Of a DNA stretch of 64,000 nt, positions 49,143 to 57,118 are shown one piece after another (position 1 is the stretch's first letter; every line of letters begins with the position of its first letter). Origin of the DNA: Bacteroidales bacterium (GTDB lineage Bacteria > Bacteroidota > Bacteroidia > Bacteroidales > UBA932); the NCBI GenBank assembly GCA_017962375.1, contig JAGCVJ010000007.1, positions 88,104-152,103 of the forward strand, given 5' to 3'. The position numbers and the translations under genes were made by a program. The notes beneath the pieces are model-generated. The model did not search any database and was not told the DNA's origin. It saw only the letters and a list, made by a program, of their open reading frames with translations.

Positions 49143-50895
49143 TGTCTTTGCCCTCACGGATATCCTTGATTCTGAGCTGGATGTTGGCAATGCTGGAACG
49201 GTAGAAGTTCTCGGCGATCGAGTAGCAGATGTCAACAGGCTCGCCAGCAGCAAGATGGTCGAAGTATTCGCTCATGTTGAAGGCAATGGCGCTCAGAGGG
49301 CGGAATGAATCAGCCTCCTGTATAAGCTCGAGCTTGAGATGGCCTCCTCTGCCGCCTACAGGGTTTCCGACTATACGTCCGTTTCCGTTGTCATAAACGC
49401 TTGTGGTCATGAATACAGGAGACTGGTTACCCGGCCCGAAAGGCTGGAACATGTTCAGAAGGCGGAAGAATCTAGGAGTGATCTGCCTGAATTCCAGGAA
49501 GGCGTCTATGTTGATGATAGGAGTAAGAATCTCCTTTGTAATGTTCTTGGTTACAATGTCTTCAAACCTCTGGCGGAAAGTCTCCAGGTTCTCTTCCTTG
49601 AGCGTAAGGCCGGCGGCGTAGGTATGTCCGCCAAAATTCTCCAGAAGGTCTGAACAGCTCTCGATGGCATCGTAAAGGTCAAAGCCGGCAATACTTCTGG
49701 CAGAACCGGAAATGAATCCGTTGGAAGACTTGGTGAGAACTATTGTAGGGCGGTAAAAAGCCTCCACCAGACGGCTGGCAACAATTCCCACAACTCCCTT
49801 GTGCCACTCCGGATTGTAAACTACGGTAGAGTTCAAGGTGCTGAACTGAGGATGGTTGCGCACAATCTCAATGGCCTGCTGGGTAATGGTGCGGTCTATG
49901 CTCTTGCGCTCGTTGTTGTGGTCGTTGATCTGCTTGGCTATATGGTTGGCTTCCTGAATGTCATTTGAAATCAGAAGGTCTACTGCCATTCGGCCGCTCT
50001 CCATTCGGCCGGCTGCATTGATTCTAGGGCCGATCTTGAACACCACATCGTCTATGGTAATCTTGTGCTTCTCTAGGCCGGAGAGCTTTATCATGGAGAG
50101 AAGGCCCTTTCTCGGCGATTCGTTCAGCCTCTTCAGGCCGTAATATGCAAGCACTCTGTTCTCTCCGGTAACTCCCACAAGGTCAGCCGCTATACTCACT
50201 GCCACAAGATCCAGAAGAGGCTCAATCTCCTCGAAAGGAATGCCGTATTTCTGGGCGTATGCCTGAACCAGCTTGAATCCCACGCCGCAGCCTGAAAGGT
50301 CGTCGTAAGGATAATGGCAGTCTTCCCTCTTAGGGTCCAGGGTGGCTATTGCAGGAGGAAGCTCCTCGCCCGGAAGATGATGGTCGCAGATGATGAATTC
50401 TATGCCTTTGCTCTTGGCATATCTTACCGCCTCGGCCTCCTTGATGCCGCAGTCCAGGGCAATTACCAGGGAGCATTTGCGCTGTGCAGCCCAGTCTACG
50501 CCGTAGAAAGAGATGCCGTAGCCCTCATCGTAGCGGTCTGGAATGTAGTACTCAATGTTGCCGGTAAGCCTCCTCAGGAACGAGAAAACTAGAGAAACGG
50601 CGGAAGTTCCGTCTACGTCATAGTCTCCGTAAACCAGAATCTTCTCCTTGCTCAGGACAGCCTTATGCACCCTCTCAACAGCCACATCCATATCCTTCAT
50701 AAGGAAAGGATCGTGAAGAGCATCCAGTGAAGGATGGAAGAACCGGCGCACCTCGTCTGCATTCTTGATTCCCCTCTGGACCAAAAGGTTAGCAAGAACC
50801 TCGTCTATTCCGAGGTCCTGAACCAGCTGCCGGGTGTAGATCGGGTTGCCTGGCTCGCGAACTATCCACTGCTTCTCTCTGCTTTTTACAACCAT
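49132..50895 (-). CDS. recJ: Single-strand DNA exonuclease RecJ
   Basis: 5'-3' exonuclease in recombination and mismatch repair. 587 residues. DHH-family motifs: YGDYDVDGTSAVS, ALDCGIKEAEAV, ICDHHLPGEELPPA, SGCGVGFKL. The DHHA1 domain includes GPRINAAGRMESGRMAVDLL and SGSARSIAGFDLYDAI, FGGHTYAAGLTL. The C-terminal OB-like segment binds DNA. The start at 50895 fits the family length, and a TAAATTTG element is 27 bases upstream. Confidence 0.97.
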   Translation of the reverse strand: MVVKSREKQWIVREPGNPIYTRQLVQDLGIDEVLANLLVQRGIKNADEVRRFFHPSLDALHDPFLMKDMDVAVERVHKAVLSKEKILVYGDYDVDGTSAVSLVFSFLRRLTGNIEYYIPDRYDEGYGISFYGVDWAAQRKCSLVIALDCGIKEAEAVRYAKSKGIEFIICDHHLPGEELPPAIATLDPKREDCHYPYDDLSGCGVGFKLVQAYAQKYGIPFEEIEPLLDLVAVSIAADLVGVTGENRVLAYYGLKRLNESPRKGLLSMIKLSGLEKHKITIDDVVFKIGPRINAAGRMESGRMAVDLLISNDIQEANHIAKQINDHNNERKSIDRTITQQAIEIVRNHPQFSTLNSTVVYNPEWHKGVVGIVASRLVEAFYRPTIVLTKSSNGFISGSARSIAGFDLYDAIESCSDLLENFGGHTYAAGLTLKEENLETFRQRFEDIVTKNITKEILTPIINIDAFLEFRQITPRFFRLLNMFQPFGPGNQSPVFMTTSVYDNGNGRIVGNPVGGRGGHLKLELIQEADSFRPLSAIAFNMSEYFDHLAAGEPVDICYSIAENFYRSSIANIQLRIKDIREGKDTTL

Positions 50896-50921
50896 AATTG
50901 ATCCTCTTGTCTGGGGGATTG

Positions 50922-50929
50922 CAAATTTA
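50922..50929 (-). promoter_or_regulatory. Putative -7 element for recJ
   Basis: Minus strand TAAATTTG in the recJ-lysS gap, 26 bases before the recJ ATG; full match to TAnnTTTG. Confidence 0.5.
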
Positions 50930-50956
50930 GTTAATATTTATGTTATAAAAAAATGT

Positions 50957-50964
50957 TACCTTTG
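50957..50964 (+). promoter_or_regulatory. Putative -7 element for lysS
   Basis: TACCTTTG, 19 bases before the lysS ATG at 50984; identical to the -7 of the tRNA cluster. Confidence 0.55.
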
Positions 50965-50983
50965 CCCGGTAATAGAAAAACCT

Positions 50984-52513
50984 ATGGAACTCAATCTTAA
51001 CGAACAAGAACAGAACAGAAGGCAAAGCCTTGAACAAATACGCGCTTTGGGCATCAACCCATACCCTGCAGAGGAGTTTTCGATAACCGCAACTTCAAAG
51101 CAGATTCTGGAAGGTTTTAATCCCGATGCGGCAGAAGATGACCCTTCCCAGGTGGCTTTCAAGTCCATTTCCTTTGCAGGAAGGCTTATGAGCCGCAGAA
51201 TTATGGGAGCGGCATCTTTCATAGAGCTGCAGGACAGCGAAGGCAGAATCCAGGCCTACGTGAAGAGAGACGAGATCTGCCCGGGTGAGGACAAGACCCT
51301 CTACAACACAGTGTTCAAGAAACTACTGGATATCGGAGACATTATCGGAATCAAGGGCTACGCTTTTGTAACCCAGACCGGCCAGAAGAGCATCCACGTT
51401 AAGGAACTGAAGGTGCTGAGCAAGTCACTCAGGGTGCTTCCTATCGTAAAGGAGAAAGACGGAGAAGTGTTTGACGCCTTTGCAGATCCTGAGATGCGCT
51501 ACCGCCAGAGGTACGTGGACCTGATCGTGAACCCGGAAGTGAGAAAGGTGTTCGAGAAGAGGACCAAGATATACAACACAATGAGGGAGTTCTTCAACTC
51601 CCACGGTTATCTGGAAGTTGAAACCCCTATCCTCCAGCCTATTCCGGGAGGGGCAAACGCCCGTCCGTTTGTTACGCACCACAATGTGCTGGACATGGAC
51701 CTCTACCTGAGAATTGCAGACGAGCTTTACCTGAAGAGACTCATCGTGGGCGGCTTCCCTGGCGTTTACGAGTTCAGCAAGAACTTCCGCAACGAGGGCA
51801 TGGACCGCACCCACAACCCTGAGTTCACCGCAATGGAAATCTATGTGGCCTACAAAGACTACTACTGGATGATGAACTTTACGGAGAAGATGCTGGAGAA
51901 GATTGCAGTTGCCGTAAACGGAACCACCAAGGTTACCATCGGCGACAAGGAAGTGGACTTTGCCGGCCCGTACAAGAGGCTCCCTATGCTGGAGGCCATC
52001 AAGCAGTATGCAGGAGTTGACGTTACTGGAATGAGCGTGGAAGAGCTCAAGGAAACCTGCAAGAAGCTCAACGTCCCTATCCAGCCGAGCTTCGGAGAAG
52101 GCAAGCTGATAGACGCCATCTTCGGCGAATTTGTTGAGGGCAACCTCATCCAGCCGACTTTCATCATAGACTATCCAGTTTCTCTCTCACCTCTTACCAA
52201 GCGCAAGAGAGACAATCCTAACCTGGTTGAGAGGTTCGAGCTTTTCGTATGCGGCAAGGAACTTGCAAACGCCTACTCCGAGCTCAACGACCCTATCGAC
52301 CAGCTCGGCAGGTTCCAGGACCAGCTGATGCTCAAGAACGGCGGAGACGACGAGGCCATGTACATCGACTACGATTTCATCCGCGCCCTTGAGTACGGCA
52401 TGCCGCCAACCAGCGGAATGGGTATCGGAATGGACCGCCTGGCGATGTTCATGACCAACCAGATATCCATCCAGGACGTGCTCTTCTTCCCTCAGATGAA
52501 GAAAGAGCAGTAA
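50984..52513 (+). CDS. lysS: Lysyl-tRNA synthetase (class II)
   Basis: 509 residues from the ATG at 50984 (MELNLNEQEQNRRQSLEQI); codons before it belong to the promoter region. An anticodon-binding OB fold covers about 55-165 (FAGRLMSRRIMGAASFIELQ). Class II motif 2 is FRNEGMDRTHNPEFTAMEIY, motif 3 GMPPTSGMGIGMDRLAMF. It charges tRNA-Lys. The methyltransferase gene follows after 10 bases. Confidence 0.98.
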   Translation: MELNLNEQEQNRRQSLEQIRALGINPYPAEEFSITATSKQILEGFNPDAAEDDPSQVAFKSISFAGRLMSRRIMGAASFIELQDSEGRIQAYVKRDEICPGEDKTLYNTVFKKLLDIGDIIGIKGYAFVTQTGQKSIHVKELKVLSKSLRVLPIVKEKDGEVFDAFADPEMRYRQRYVDLIVNPEVRKVFEKRTKIYNTMREFFNSHGYLEVETPILQPIPGGANARPFVTHHNVLDMDLYLRIADELYLKRLIVGGFPGVYEFSKNFRNEGMDRTHNPEFTAMEIYVAYKDYYWMMNFTEKMLEKIAVAVNGTTKVTIGDKEVDFAGPYKRLPMLEAIKQYAGVDVTGMSVEELKETCKKLNVPIQPSFGEGKLIDAIFGEFVEGNLIQPTFIIDYPVSLSPLTKRKRDNPNLVERFELFVCGKELANAYSELNDPIDQLGRFQDQLMLKNGGDDEAMYIDYDFIRALEYGMPPTSGMGIGMDRLAMFMTNQISIQDVLFFPQMKKEQ

Positions 52514-52523
52514 GCGTAAAGAT

Positions 52524-53345
52524 ATGAAAGACAATCTGTCGCAGAATAAGATAACCTCCTTGCAGAACCCAAAAGTCAAGGAGGTTGTCCTTTTGCAGGA
52601 GAAGGCCCGGGAAAGAGAAAAGACCGGCCTGTTTCCCGTGGAAGGAACAAGGGAAGTTTCCGCCTGCATCTCATCCGGCTTTGAAATAGATTCCGTTTTC
52701 CTCTGCGACGAGATTCTTGAAGAAAAACCCAACCTGAAAGGCATCGCCCCCGAAAAGATTTTCTGCGTAACTCCTCAGGTTTATGAGAAGATAGCCTACC
52801 GGTCTTCAACCGAAGGCATACTGGCCATTGCAAAGGCCAGGCACACAAGCCTCAGCGATCTTGGCAACATCTTGAAAAACAGCAGGTTGAACCCGCTGAT
52901 TCTCGTAGCCGAAGCTGTGGAGAAGCCTGGCAACCTGGGAGCCATTCTCAGAACAGCCGATGCCGTGGGCGCCACAGCTGTAATCTTTGCCAATCCGAGA
53001 ACGGACCTCTACAACCCTAACCTCATACGCGCCAGCCTTGGCGGAGTCTTCACCCAAACCATCGTCTGCTGCAAGAGCGAGGATGCCATTGATTTCCTCA
53101 AACAGCACGGCATAAAGATTTACACCGCCCAGCTCCAGGACAGCGTTCCTTACTACGGAACTGATATGACCGAAGCCTGCGCCATTGCCCTGGGCAGCGA
53201 GTCTGGCGGCATCTCGGACATCTGGAGGAAAGCCTCTGACCGCAAGATTCTGATTCCTATGCTGGGCAGGCTGGATTCTCTCAATGTTTCCGTTTCAGCC
53301 TCCATCCTCTGCTACGAGGCACTTCGCCAAAGAACTGCAAAATGA
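52524..53345 (+). CDS. TrmH/SpoU-family RNA 2'-O-methyltransferase
   Basis: 273 residues. An N-terminal substrate-binding domain (TSLQNPKVKEVVLLQEKARE without its first residues; FPVEGTREVSACI) is followed by a SPOUT knot domain: motif 1 EKPGNLGAILRTADAVGA, motif 2 ALGSESGGISD, motif 3 IPMLGRLDSLNVSVSASILCYEAL. It methylates a ribose in rRNA or tRNA using S-adenosylmethionine; the exact target cannot be read from sequence. Its stop overlaps the aroE start by four bases. Confidence 0.93.
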   Translation: MKDNLSQNKITSLQNPKVKEVVLLQEKAREREKTGLFPVEGTREVSACISSGFEIDSVFLCDEILEEKPNLKGIAPEKIFCVTPQVYEKIAYRSSTEGILAIAKARHTSLSDLGNILKNSRLNPLILVAEAVEKPGNLGAILRTADAVGATAVIFANPRTDLYNPNLIRASLGGVFTQTIVCCKSEDAIDFLKQHGIKIYTAQLQDSVPYYGTDMTEACAIALGSESGGISDIWRKASDRKILIPMLGRLDSLNVSVSASILCYEALRQRTAK

Positions 53346-54052
53346 AAAAGTTCGCTCTCATAGGGAAACCCATTTCACACTCCCAAAGCCCAAAGCTTTT
53401 CAAGGAGGCTTTTCCAGACAGAGACATGACCTATGACCTGCTGGAAAGAGATACCGTGGAAGAATCCGTGGCGGAACTTAAAGCCAATGGCTACAGCGGA
53501 GCAAACGTCACCTCCCCTTTCAAGGAGAGCGTTATGCAGTTTGTCACCCATCCCGACGAGACCACCAAAACCCTGGGAGCAACTAACCTCATCCTCTTCA
53601 AAAGCAATAGAATCTACAGCTACAACACTGATTATCTTGCCGTAAGAAGGATGATAAGAGAATACGCAAATATTTCCCAAGCCCTTGTTATTGGATGTGG
53701 AGGAGCCGCCAAAGCAGCAGCCATGGCCTGCAAAGGTGAAGGGCTGGAAACCCTCATCACCAACCGCACCCAAAAGAAGGCCAAAGACTTTGCCAAGCAT
53801 ATAGGCATAAAGGCTATAAGCATCGCCGAGGCAAAACTCCTCCTGGAAAACAGCAAGGGAATCCTTGCAATCTACGCCATTCCTGAGGCAGACGGCATTC
53901 TCAGCGATACTCTCAAAAACACCCCGTCCACAGGAAGAATCACAATCATTGAGGCCAACTACAAAGACCCTTGCCTGAACCCCGAGAGCGGCCTCAAATG
54001 GCTGAAATACCAAGCTGAAGAAAGTTTCAAATTATTTGCAAGTCACGAATAA
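53342..54052 (+). CDS. aroE: Shikimate dehydrogenase, short form
   Basis: Reduces 3-dehydroshikimate with NADPH. 236 residues, shorter than the common 270. Substrate motif GKPISHSQSPKLF, catalytic Lys in ANVTSPFKE, Asn in LGATNLILF and Asp in YNTDYLAVRR; nucleotide loop IGCGGAAKAAA. The C-terminal segment that in other AroE proteins has a Gly-Met-Leu...Gln motif is compressed to SGLKWLKYQAEESF. Short forms are known in Bacteroidota. Overlaps the methyltransferase gene, so translation is coupled. Confidence 0.9.
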   Translation: MKKFALIGKPISHSQSPKLFKEAFPDRDMTYDLLERDTVEESVAELKANGYSGANVTSPFKESVMQFVTHPDETTKTLGATNLILFKSNRIYSYNTDYLAVRRMIREYANISQALVIGCGGAAKAAAMACKGEGLETLITNRTQKKAKDFAKHIGIKAISIAEAKLLLENSKGILAIYAIPEADGILSDTLKNTPSTGRITIIEANYKDPCLNPESGLKWLKYQAEESFKLFASHE

Positions 54053-54065
54053 TTTTCTGTCTTTG
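54035..54065 (+). promoter_or_regulatory. Possible promoter of the small peptide-fimbrillin pair
   Basis: TTTG (54035-54038), a 19-base spacer and TGTCTTTG (54058-54065), one base off TAnnTTTG; it overlaps the end of aroE. Confidence 0.4.
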
Positions 54066-54092
54066 GAGTTAATATAAATAACCAAACTCCAA
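54063..54092 (+). repeat. Inverted repeat in the leader of the small peptide gene
   Basis: TTGGAGTT (54063-54070) and AACTCCAA (54085-54092) enclose 14 AT-rich bases, five bases before the ATG at 54098. It may form a 5' hairpin in the message or, weakly, a terminator for aroE. Confidence 0.5.
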
Positions 54093-54097
54093 GGCCT

Positions 54098-54226
54098 ATG
54101 AAAAACAAACTCTTTTACACTGCTCCGCTTTGCGAGCAGGAAGAATTGGAGCCGGAGAATCCGGTGCTCTCGACCAGCACTACGGAAGGAATCGACCTTC
54201 CTGATATCCCTGAAGAAGATTTCTAA
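54098..54226 (+). CDS. Small 42-residue acidic peptide preceding a fimbrillin-like gene
   Basis: ATG at 54098 to TAA at 54226. Starts MKNKLFYTAPLCEQEELE and ends in an acidic, Pro-rich tail (DLPDIPEEDF). Short peptides with a YxAPxCE-type start often precede secreted lipoprotein genes in Bacteroidota; their role is unknown to me. No hydrophobic span. The next gene starts 18 bases after the stop. Confidence 0.6.
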   Translation: MKNKLFYTAPLCEQEELEPENPVLSTSTTEGIDLPDIPEEDF

Positions 54227-54244
54227 CCTTAAATGCGCACAATT

Positions 54245-55135
54245 ATGAAGTTTACTAGATTTTTACTCGGTATTTGCTGCGCAGCTGCTGTCATTTCCTC
54301 TTGCAGCAAGGCAGAAAAAGTTTCCAAGGAAGCTGAAACTCATCCTATGAGTATTACCCTCAATTTGGATGAGCCTACTACCAAAGTCGATATCGCATAT
54401 AGCGGCACCAAGTATACCCCTACTTGGAAAGCTGGAGATGCCATCTCGGTTGTCAGTATTATAACTTACGATGTGGAAGGATACAACGACAAATTTGAAC
54501 TGGTTTCAGGTGCCGGAACAAAAACGGGTGTGTTCCATTGCGCCACAAGCCATATACCTACAACAGGGACAGCTAGAGCAAAAGTTTTGTATCCTTATTC
54601 CAATGTAATACAACCTACTAATTGGCTGGAAAGATCTATTGAAAACCAAGGAACCGGATCTTTGGACAATTTGGGCAATTATGCTTTACTGTATGCAGGC
54701 CTGCGTTATGAAGATGGTGTTTTTGATGGGTATTTCGCATCCGAAAAACCACAGTTCCAGACTTTCTTCTTTAAACTGCCAGCCGGACTTCAGTTGATAG
54801 GCAATTCTACTGGCACTATTACTGTTGACATAGAATTAAGTGCAACCGGCACTACAGAAGTATTTACAAGAAGGTGGGACAGTATAACTTTGAATTCTGC
54901 CTCTTCCAAGGTCGGCACCATCACTCTTTCCGGTGTAACTCTTACAGACGGAAAACTTGTTTCCGACACTTATTTTTCTGTAATGTCTAGGAATAGGAGC
55001 GGAGAAACATATGCCATTACTGTTAAACAGGGAGGCTCAAGTGTAACTTATGATCTTACACATACAGCTTATTCTAGTAATGGGAATGTTTACAAACTTT
55101 CCCAGACCCAGTTCACTCCGGTTCTGGACTTCTAA
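54245..55135 (+). CDS. Fimbrillin-like lipoprotein
   Basis: 296 residues from the ATG at 54245 (MKFTRFLLGICCAAAVISSC, lipobox ISSC); an ATG 12 bases earlier gives a less usual signal. The mature part matches the fimbrillin/Mfa-like layout: an early strand LDEPTTKVDIAYSGTKYTPT, WKAGDAISVVSI, and a second beta-domain ending at YKLSQTQFTPVLDF. Such proteins are subunits or anchors of type V fimbriae or related surface structures. No fimbrial partner genes lie next to it. A strong terminator follows. Confidence 0.75.
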   Translation: MKFTRFLLGICCAAAVISSCSKAEKVSKEAETHPMSITLNLDEPTTKVDIAYSGTKYTPTWKAGDAISVVSIITYDVEGYNDKFELVSGAGTKTGVFHCATSHIPTTGTARAKVLYPYSNVIQPTNWLERSIENQGTGSLDNLGNYALLYAGLRYEDGVFDGYFASEKPQFQTFFFKLPAGLQLIGNSTGTITVDIELSATGTTEVFTRRWDSITLNSASSKVGTITLSGVTLTDGKLVSDTYFSVMSRNRSGETYAITVKQGGSSVTYDLTHTAYSSNGNVYKLSQTQFTPVLDF

Positions 55136-55161
55136 ATCGCGGAGAACATAAACAGCACATT

Positions 55162-55193
55162 AATCCGGCAGAGTTTTTCCTGCCGGATTTTTT
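55162..55193 (+). terminator. Rho-independent terminator after the fimbrillin-like gene
   Basis: AATCCGGCAG pairs with CTGCCGGATT across an eight-base loop and is followed by TTTTT. Confidence 0.9.
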
Positions 55194-55224
55194 GTTGGAG
55201 TGTTCAGGTTATGAATTTTTATCG

Positions 55225-55232
55225 TAACTTTA
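55225..55232 (+). promoter_or_regulatory. Possible -7 element for ssb
   Basis: TAACTTTA, one base off TAnnTTTG, 24 bases before the ssb ATG and after the terminator. Confidence 0.4.
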
Positions 55233-55256
55233 CTCGGTTTTAATTTTTGATTTATT

Positions 55257-55754
55257 ATGTCATTCAACAAAGTATTGATTTTAGGAAACGCGGCAGCAGC
55301 TCCAGAGGTTAGACATCTGGACGGCGGAGGCGTAGTGGCGAATTTCAGGGTTGCTACATCAGAGGTATTTACAGACAGAAGCGGCAACCGCACTGAGAGA
55401 ACAGAGTGGCACAACATCGTGTGCTGGAGAAGATTGGCAGAGTTTGCAGAGAAGTACATTCAGAAGGGAACTCAGGTATTCATTGAAGGAAGGATCTCAA
55501 CCCGCGAGTATACAGACCAGACCGGCCAGAAAAGATACAGGACCGAGATTGTTGCAGACAACATCCAGCTAACAGGCAGAAGGCCTGAAGGACAGGGCGG
55601 TGCTCAGCCTCAGGGCGGATACCAGAGCCAGGGCAGCTATCAGCAGCCATACCAGAAACCTGTGCAGCCGGCTCCTCAGGCACCTTCAGCACCTCAGGAC
55701 TTCCCTGCAATGGACGAGTTCAACGATACAGGCTCCAACGACCTTCCGTTCTGA
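55257..55754 (+). CDS. ssb: Single-stranded DNA-binding protein
   Basis: 165 residues. An OB fold covers 1-105 (FNKVLILGNAAAAPEVRHLD; TEWHNIVCWRRLAEFAEKYI; GTQVFIEGRISTREYTDQTG). A Gln/Pro/Gly-rich linker follows and the acidic tip DTGSNDLPF binds repair and replication partners. It coats single-stranded DNA in replication and repair. Confidence 0.97.
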   Translation: MSFNKVLILGNAAAAPEVRHLDGGGVVANFRVATSEVFTDRSGNRTERTEWHNIVCWRRLAEFAEKYIQKGTQVFIEGRISTREYTDQTGQKRYRTEIVADNIQLTGRRPEGQGGAQPQGGYQSQGSYQQPYQKPVQPAPQAPSAPQDFPAMDEFNDTGSNDLPF

Positions 55755-55778
55755 TCTGATCCTAATTGATTTTTATTC

Positions 55779-55790
55779 TTATCGCGATAA
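55779..55790. promoter_or_regulatory. 12-bp palindrome TTATCGCGATAA before purA
   Basis: A perfect palindrome around the ATCGCGAT octamer that recurs through the window, 18 bases before the purA ATG. It could be an operator, but no regulator is known from the sequence. Confidence 0.3.
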
Positions 55791-55808
55791 TTAATATCAT
55801 TTTGATTT

Positions 55809-57068
55809 ATGAAAGTTGATGTGGTATTGGGCCTGCAATGGGGCGACGAGGGCAAAGGCAAGATAGTAGATGTCCTCGCAAAGAACTACCCGGTGATATG
55901 CAGGTTCCAGGGAGGCCCTAATGCTGGCCATTCTCTGCAGTTCTCAGACAAAAGCTTTGTTCTCCATTCCGTTCCGGCGGGAGTGTTCAGAAAGAACACG
56001 GTTAACATTATCGGCAACGGCGTGGTGCTGGACCCGATTATCTTCCAGGAAGAGTGCCAGGCAATTGCCAAGATGGGAGTGGATCCAACCAAGAACATAA
56101 TTATAGCCAAGAGAGCGCACCTGATACTCCCTACTCACAGAATCATGGACGCGGCTTCCGAGGCCAGCCTGGGTAAGACCAAGATCGGTTCCACCCTCAA
56201 GGGCATAGGCCCTACCTATATGGACAAGACCGGAAGGAACGGCCTCAGGGTGGGAGAAGTTCTCTCAAGGGATTTCAAGAAGAAGTTCAATACCCTCAAG
56301 CAAAAGCATATAGCATACCTGAAGCAGTTCAACTTCGAGTACGATGTAAACAAGAATGAGAAAGAGTGGTTCAAGGCTATAGACTATCTGAAGAAATTCA
56401 AGATTGTTGACAGCGAGTATGAGCTCAACGGCCTGCTCAAGACAAAGAAGGCCTTGGCAGAAGGAGCACAGGGAACTATGCTGGATGTGGACTTCGGAGC
56501 CTATCCGTTTGTAACCTCTTCTTCTACGATTTGCGCTGGAGCCTGCACCGGACTGGGAGTTGCCCCAAGCAAAATCGGCAAGGTATTCGGAGTGTTCAAG
56601 GCCTACTGTACCAGAGTTGGAAGCGGACCTTTCCCTACCGAGCTCAACGATAAGGTGGGCGAAGAAATCCGCCAGAAAGGCCACGAGTTCGGAGCCACTA
56701 CCGGAAGGCCGAGAAGAACCGGATGGCTGGATCTGCCTGCCCTCAAGTTCGCCATCATGGTTGACGGGGCTACAGACCTGATTATGATGAAAGCAGATGT
56801 GCTTGACACGTTTGACACCATCAAGGTTGCTGTCGGCTACAAGGTGAACGGCAAGAAGACAGACCGCTATCCTTACGAGGTTGACGCCAAGATAGAGCCT
56901 GTTTACAAAGAGTTCAAGGGCTGGAAGAAAGACCTCACAAAGTGCAAGGCCGCCAAGGAGCTTCCGGCAGCTTTCAAGCGCTACATCGCTTTCATAGAGA
57001 AAGAGCTCGGAGTCAAGATCGCCTACGTTTCTGTAGGGCCTGACCGATCCCAGACTATAAAGCTCTAA
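55809..57068 (+). CDS. purA: Adenylosuccinate synthase
   Basis: Makes adenylosuccinate from IMP, GTP and aspartate, the first step toward AMP. 419 residues. P-loop-like LGLQWGDEGKGKIVD with the catalytic Asp, GPNAGHSLQ with the catalytic His, GSTLKGIGPTYMDK, EGAQGTMLDVDFGAYPFVTSS (split), and the aspartate loop TTGRPRRTGW. A palindromic terminator directly follows. Confidence 0.98.
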   Translation: MKVDVVLGLQWGDEGKGKIVDVLAKNYPVICRFQGGPNAGHSLQFSDKSFVLHSVPAGVFRKNTVNIIGNGVVLDPIIFQEECQAIAKMGVDPTKNIIIAKRAHLILPTHRIMDAASEASLGKTKIGSTLKGIGPTYMDKTGRNGLRVGEVLSRDFKKKFNTLKQKHIAYLKQFNFEYDVNKNEKEWFKAIDYLKKFKIVDSEYELNGLLKTKKALAEGAQGTMLDVDFGAYPFVTSSSTICAGACTGLGVAPSKIGKVFGVFKAYCTRVGSGPFPTELNDKVGEEIRQKGHEFGATTGRPRRTGWLDLPALKFAIMVDGATDLIMMKADVLDTFDTIKVAVGYKVNGKKTDRYPYEVDAKIEPVYKEFKGWKKDLTKCKAAKELPAAFKRYIAFIEKELGVKIAYVSVGPDRSQTIKL

Positions 57069-57072
57069 ACAA

Positions 57073-57105
57073 AAAATCCCTGCCGGCCGGCAGGGATTTT
57101 CTTTT
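57073..57105. terminator. Bidirectional terminator between purA and the MFS gene
   Basis: AAAATCCCTGCCGG and its perfect reverse complement meet with little or no loop, flanked by an A-run and a T-run, so it can end both convergent transcripts. Confidence 0.9.
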
Positions 57106-57118
57106 GCTTTACTTTGCC

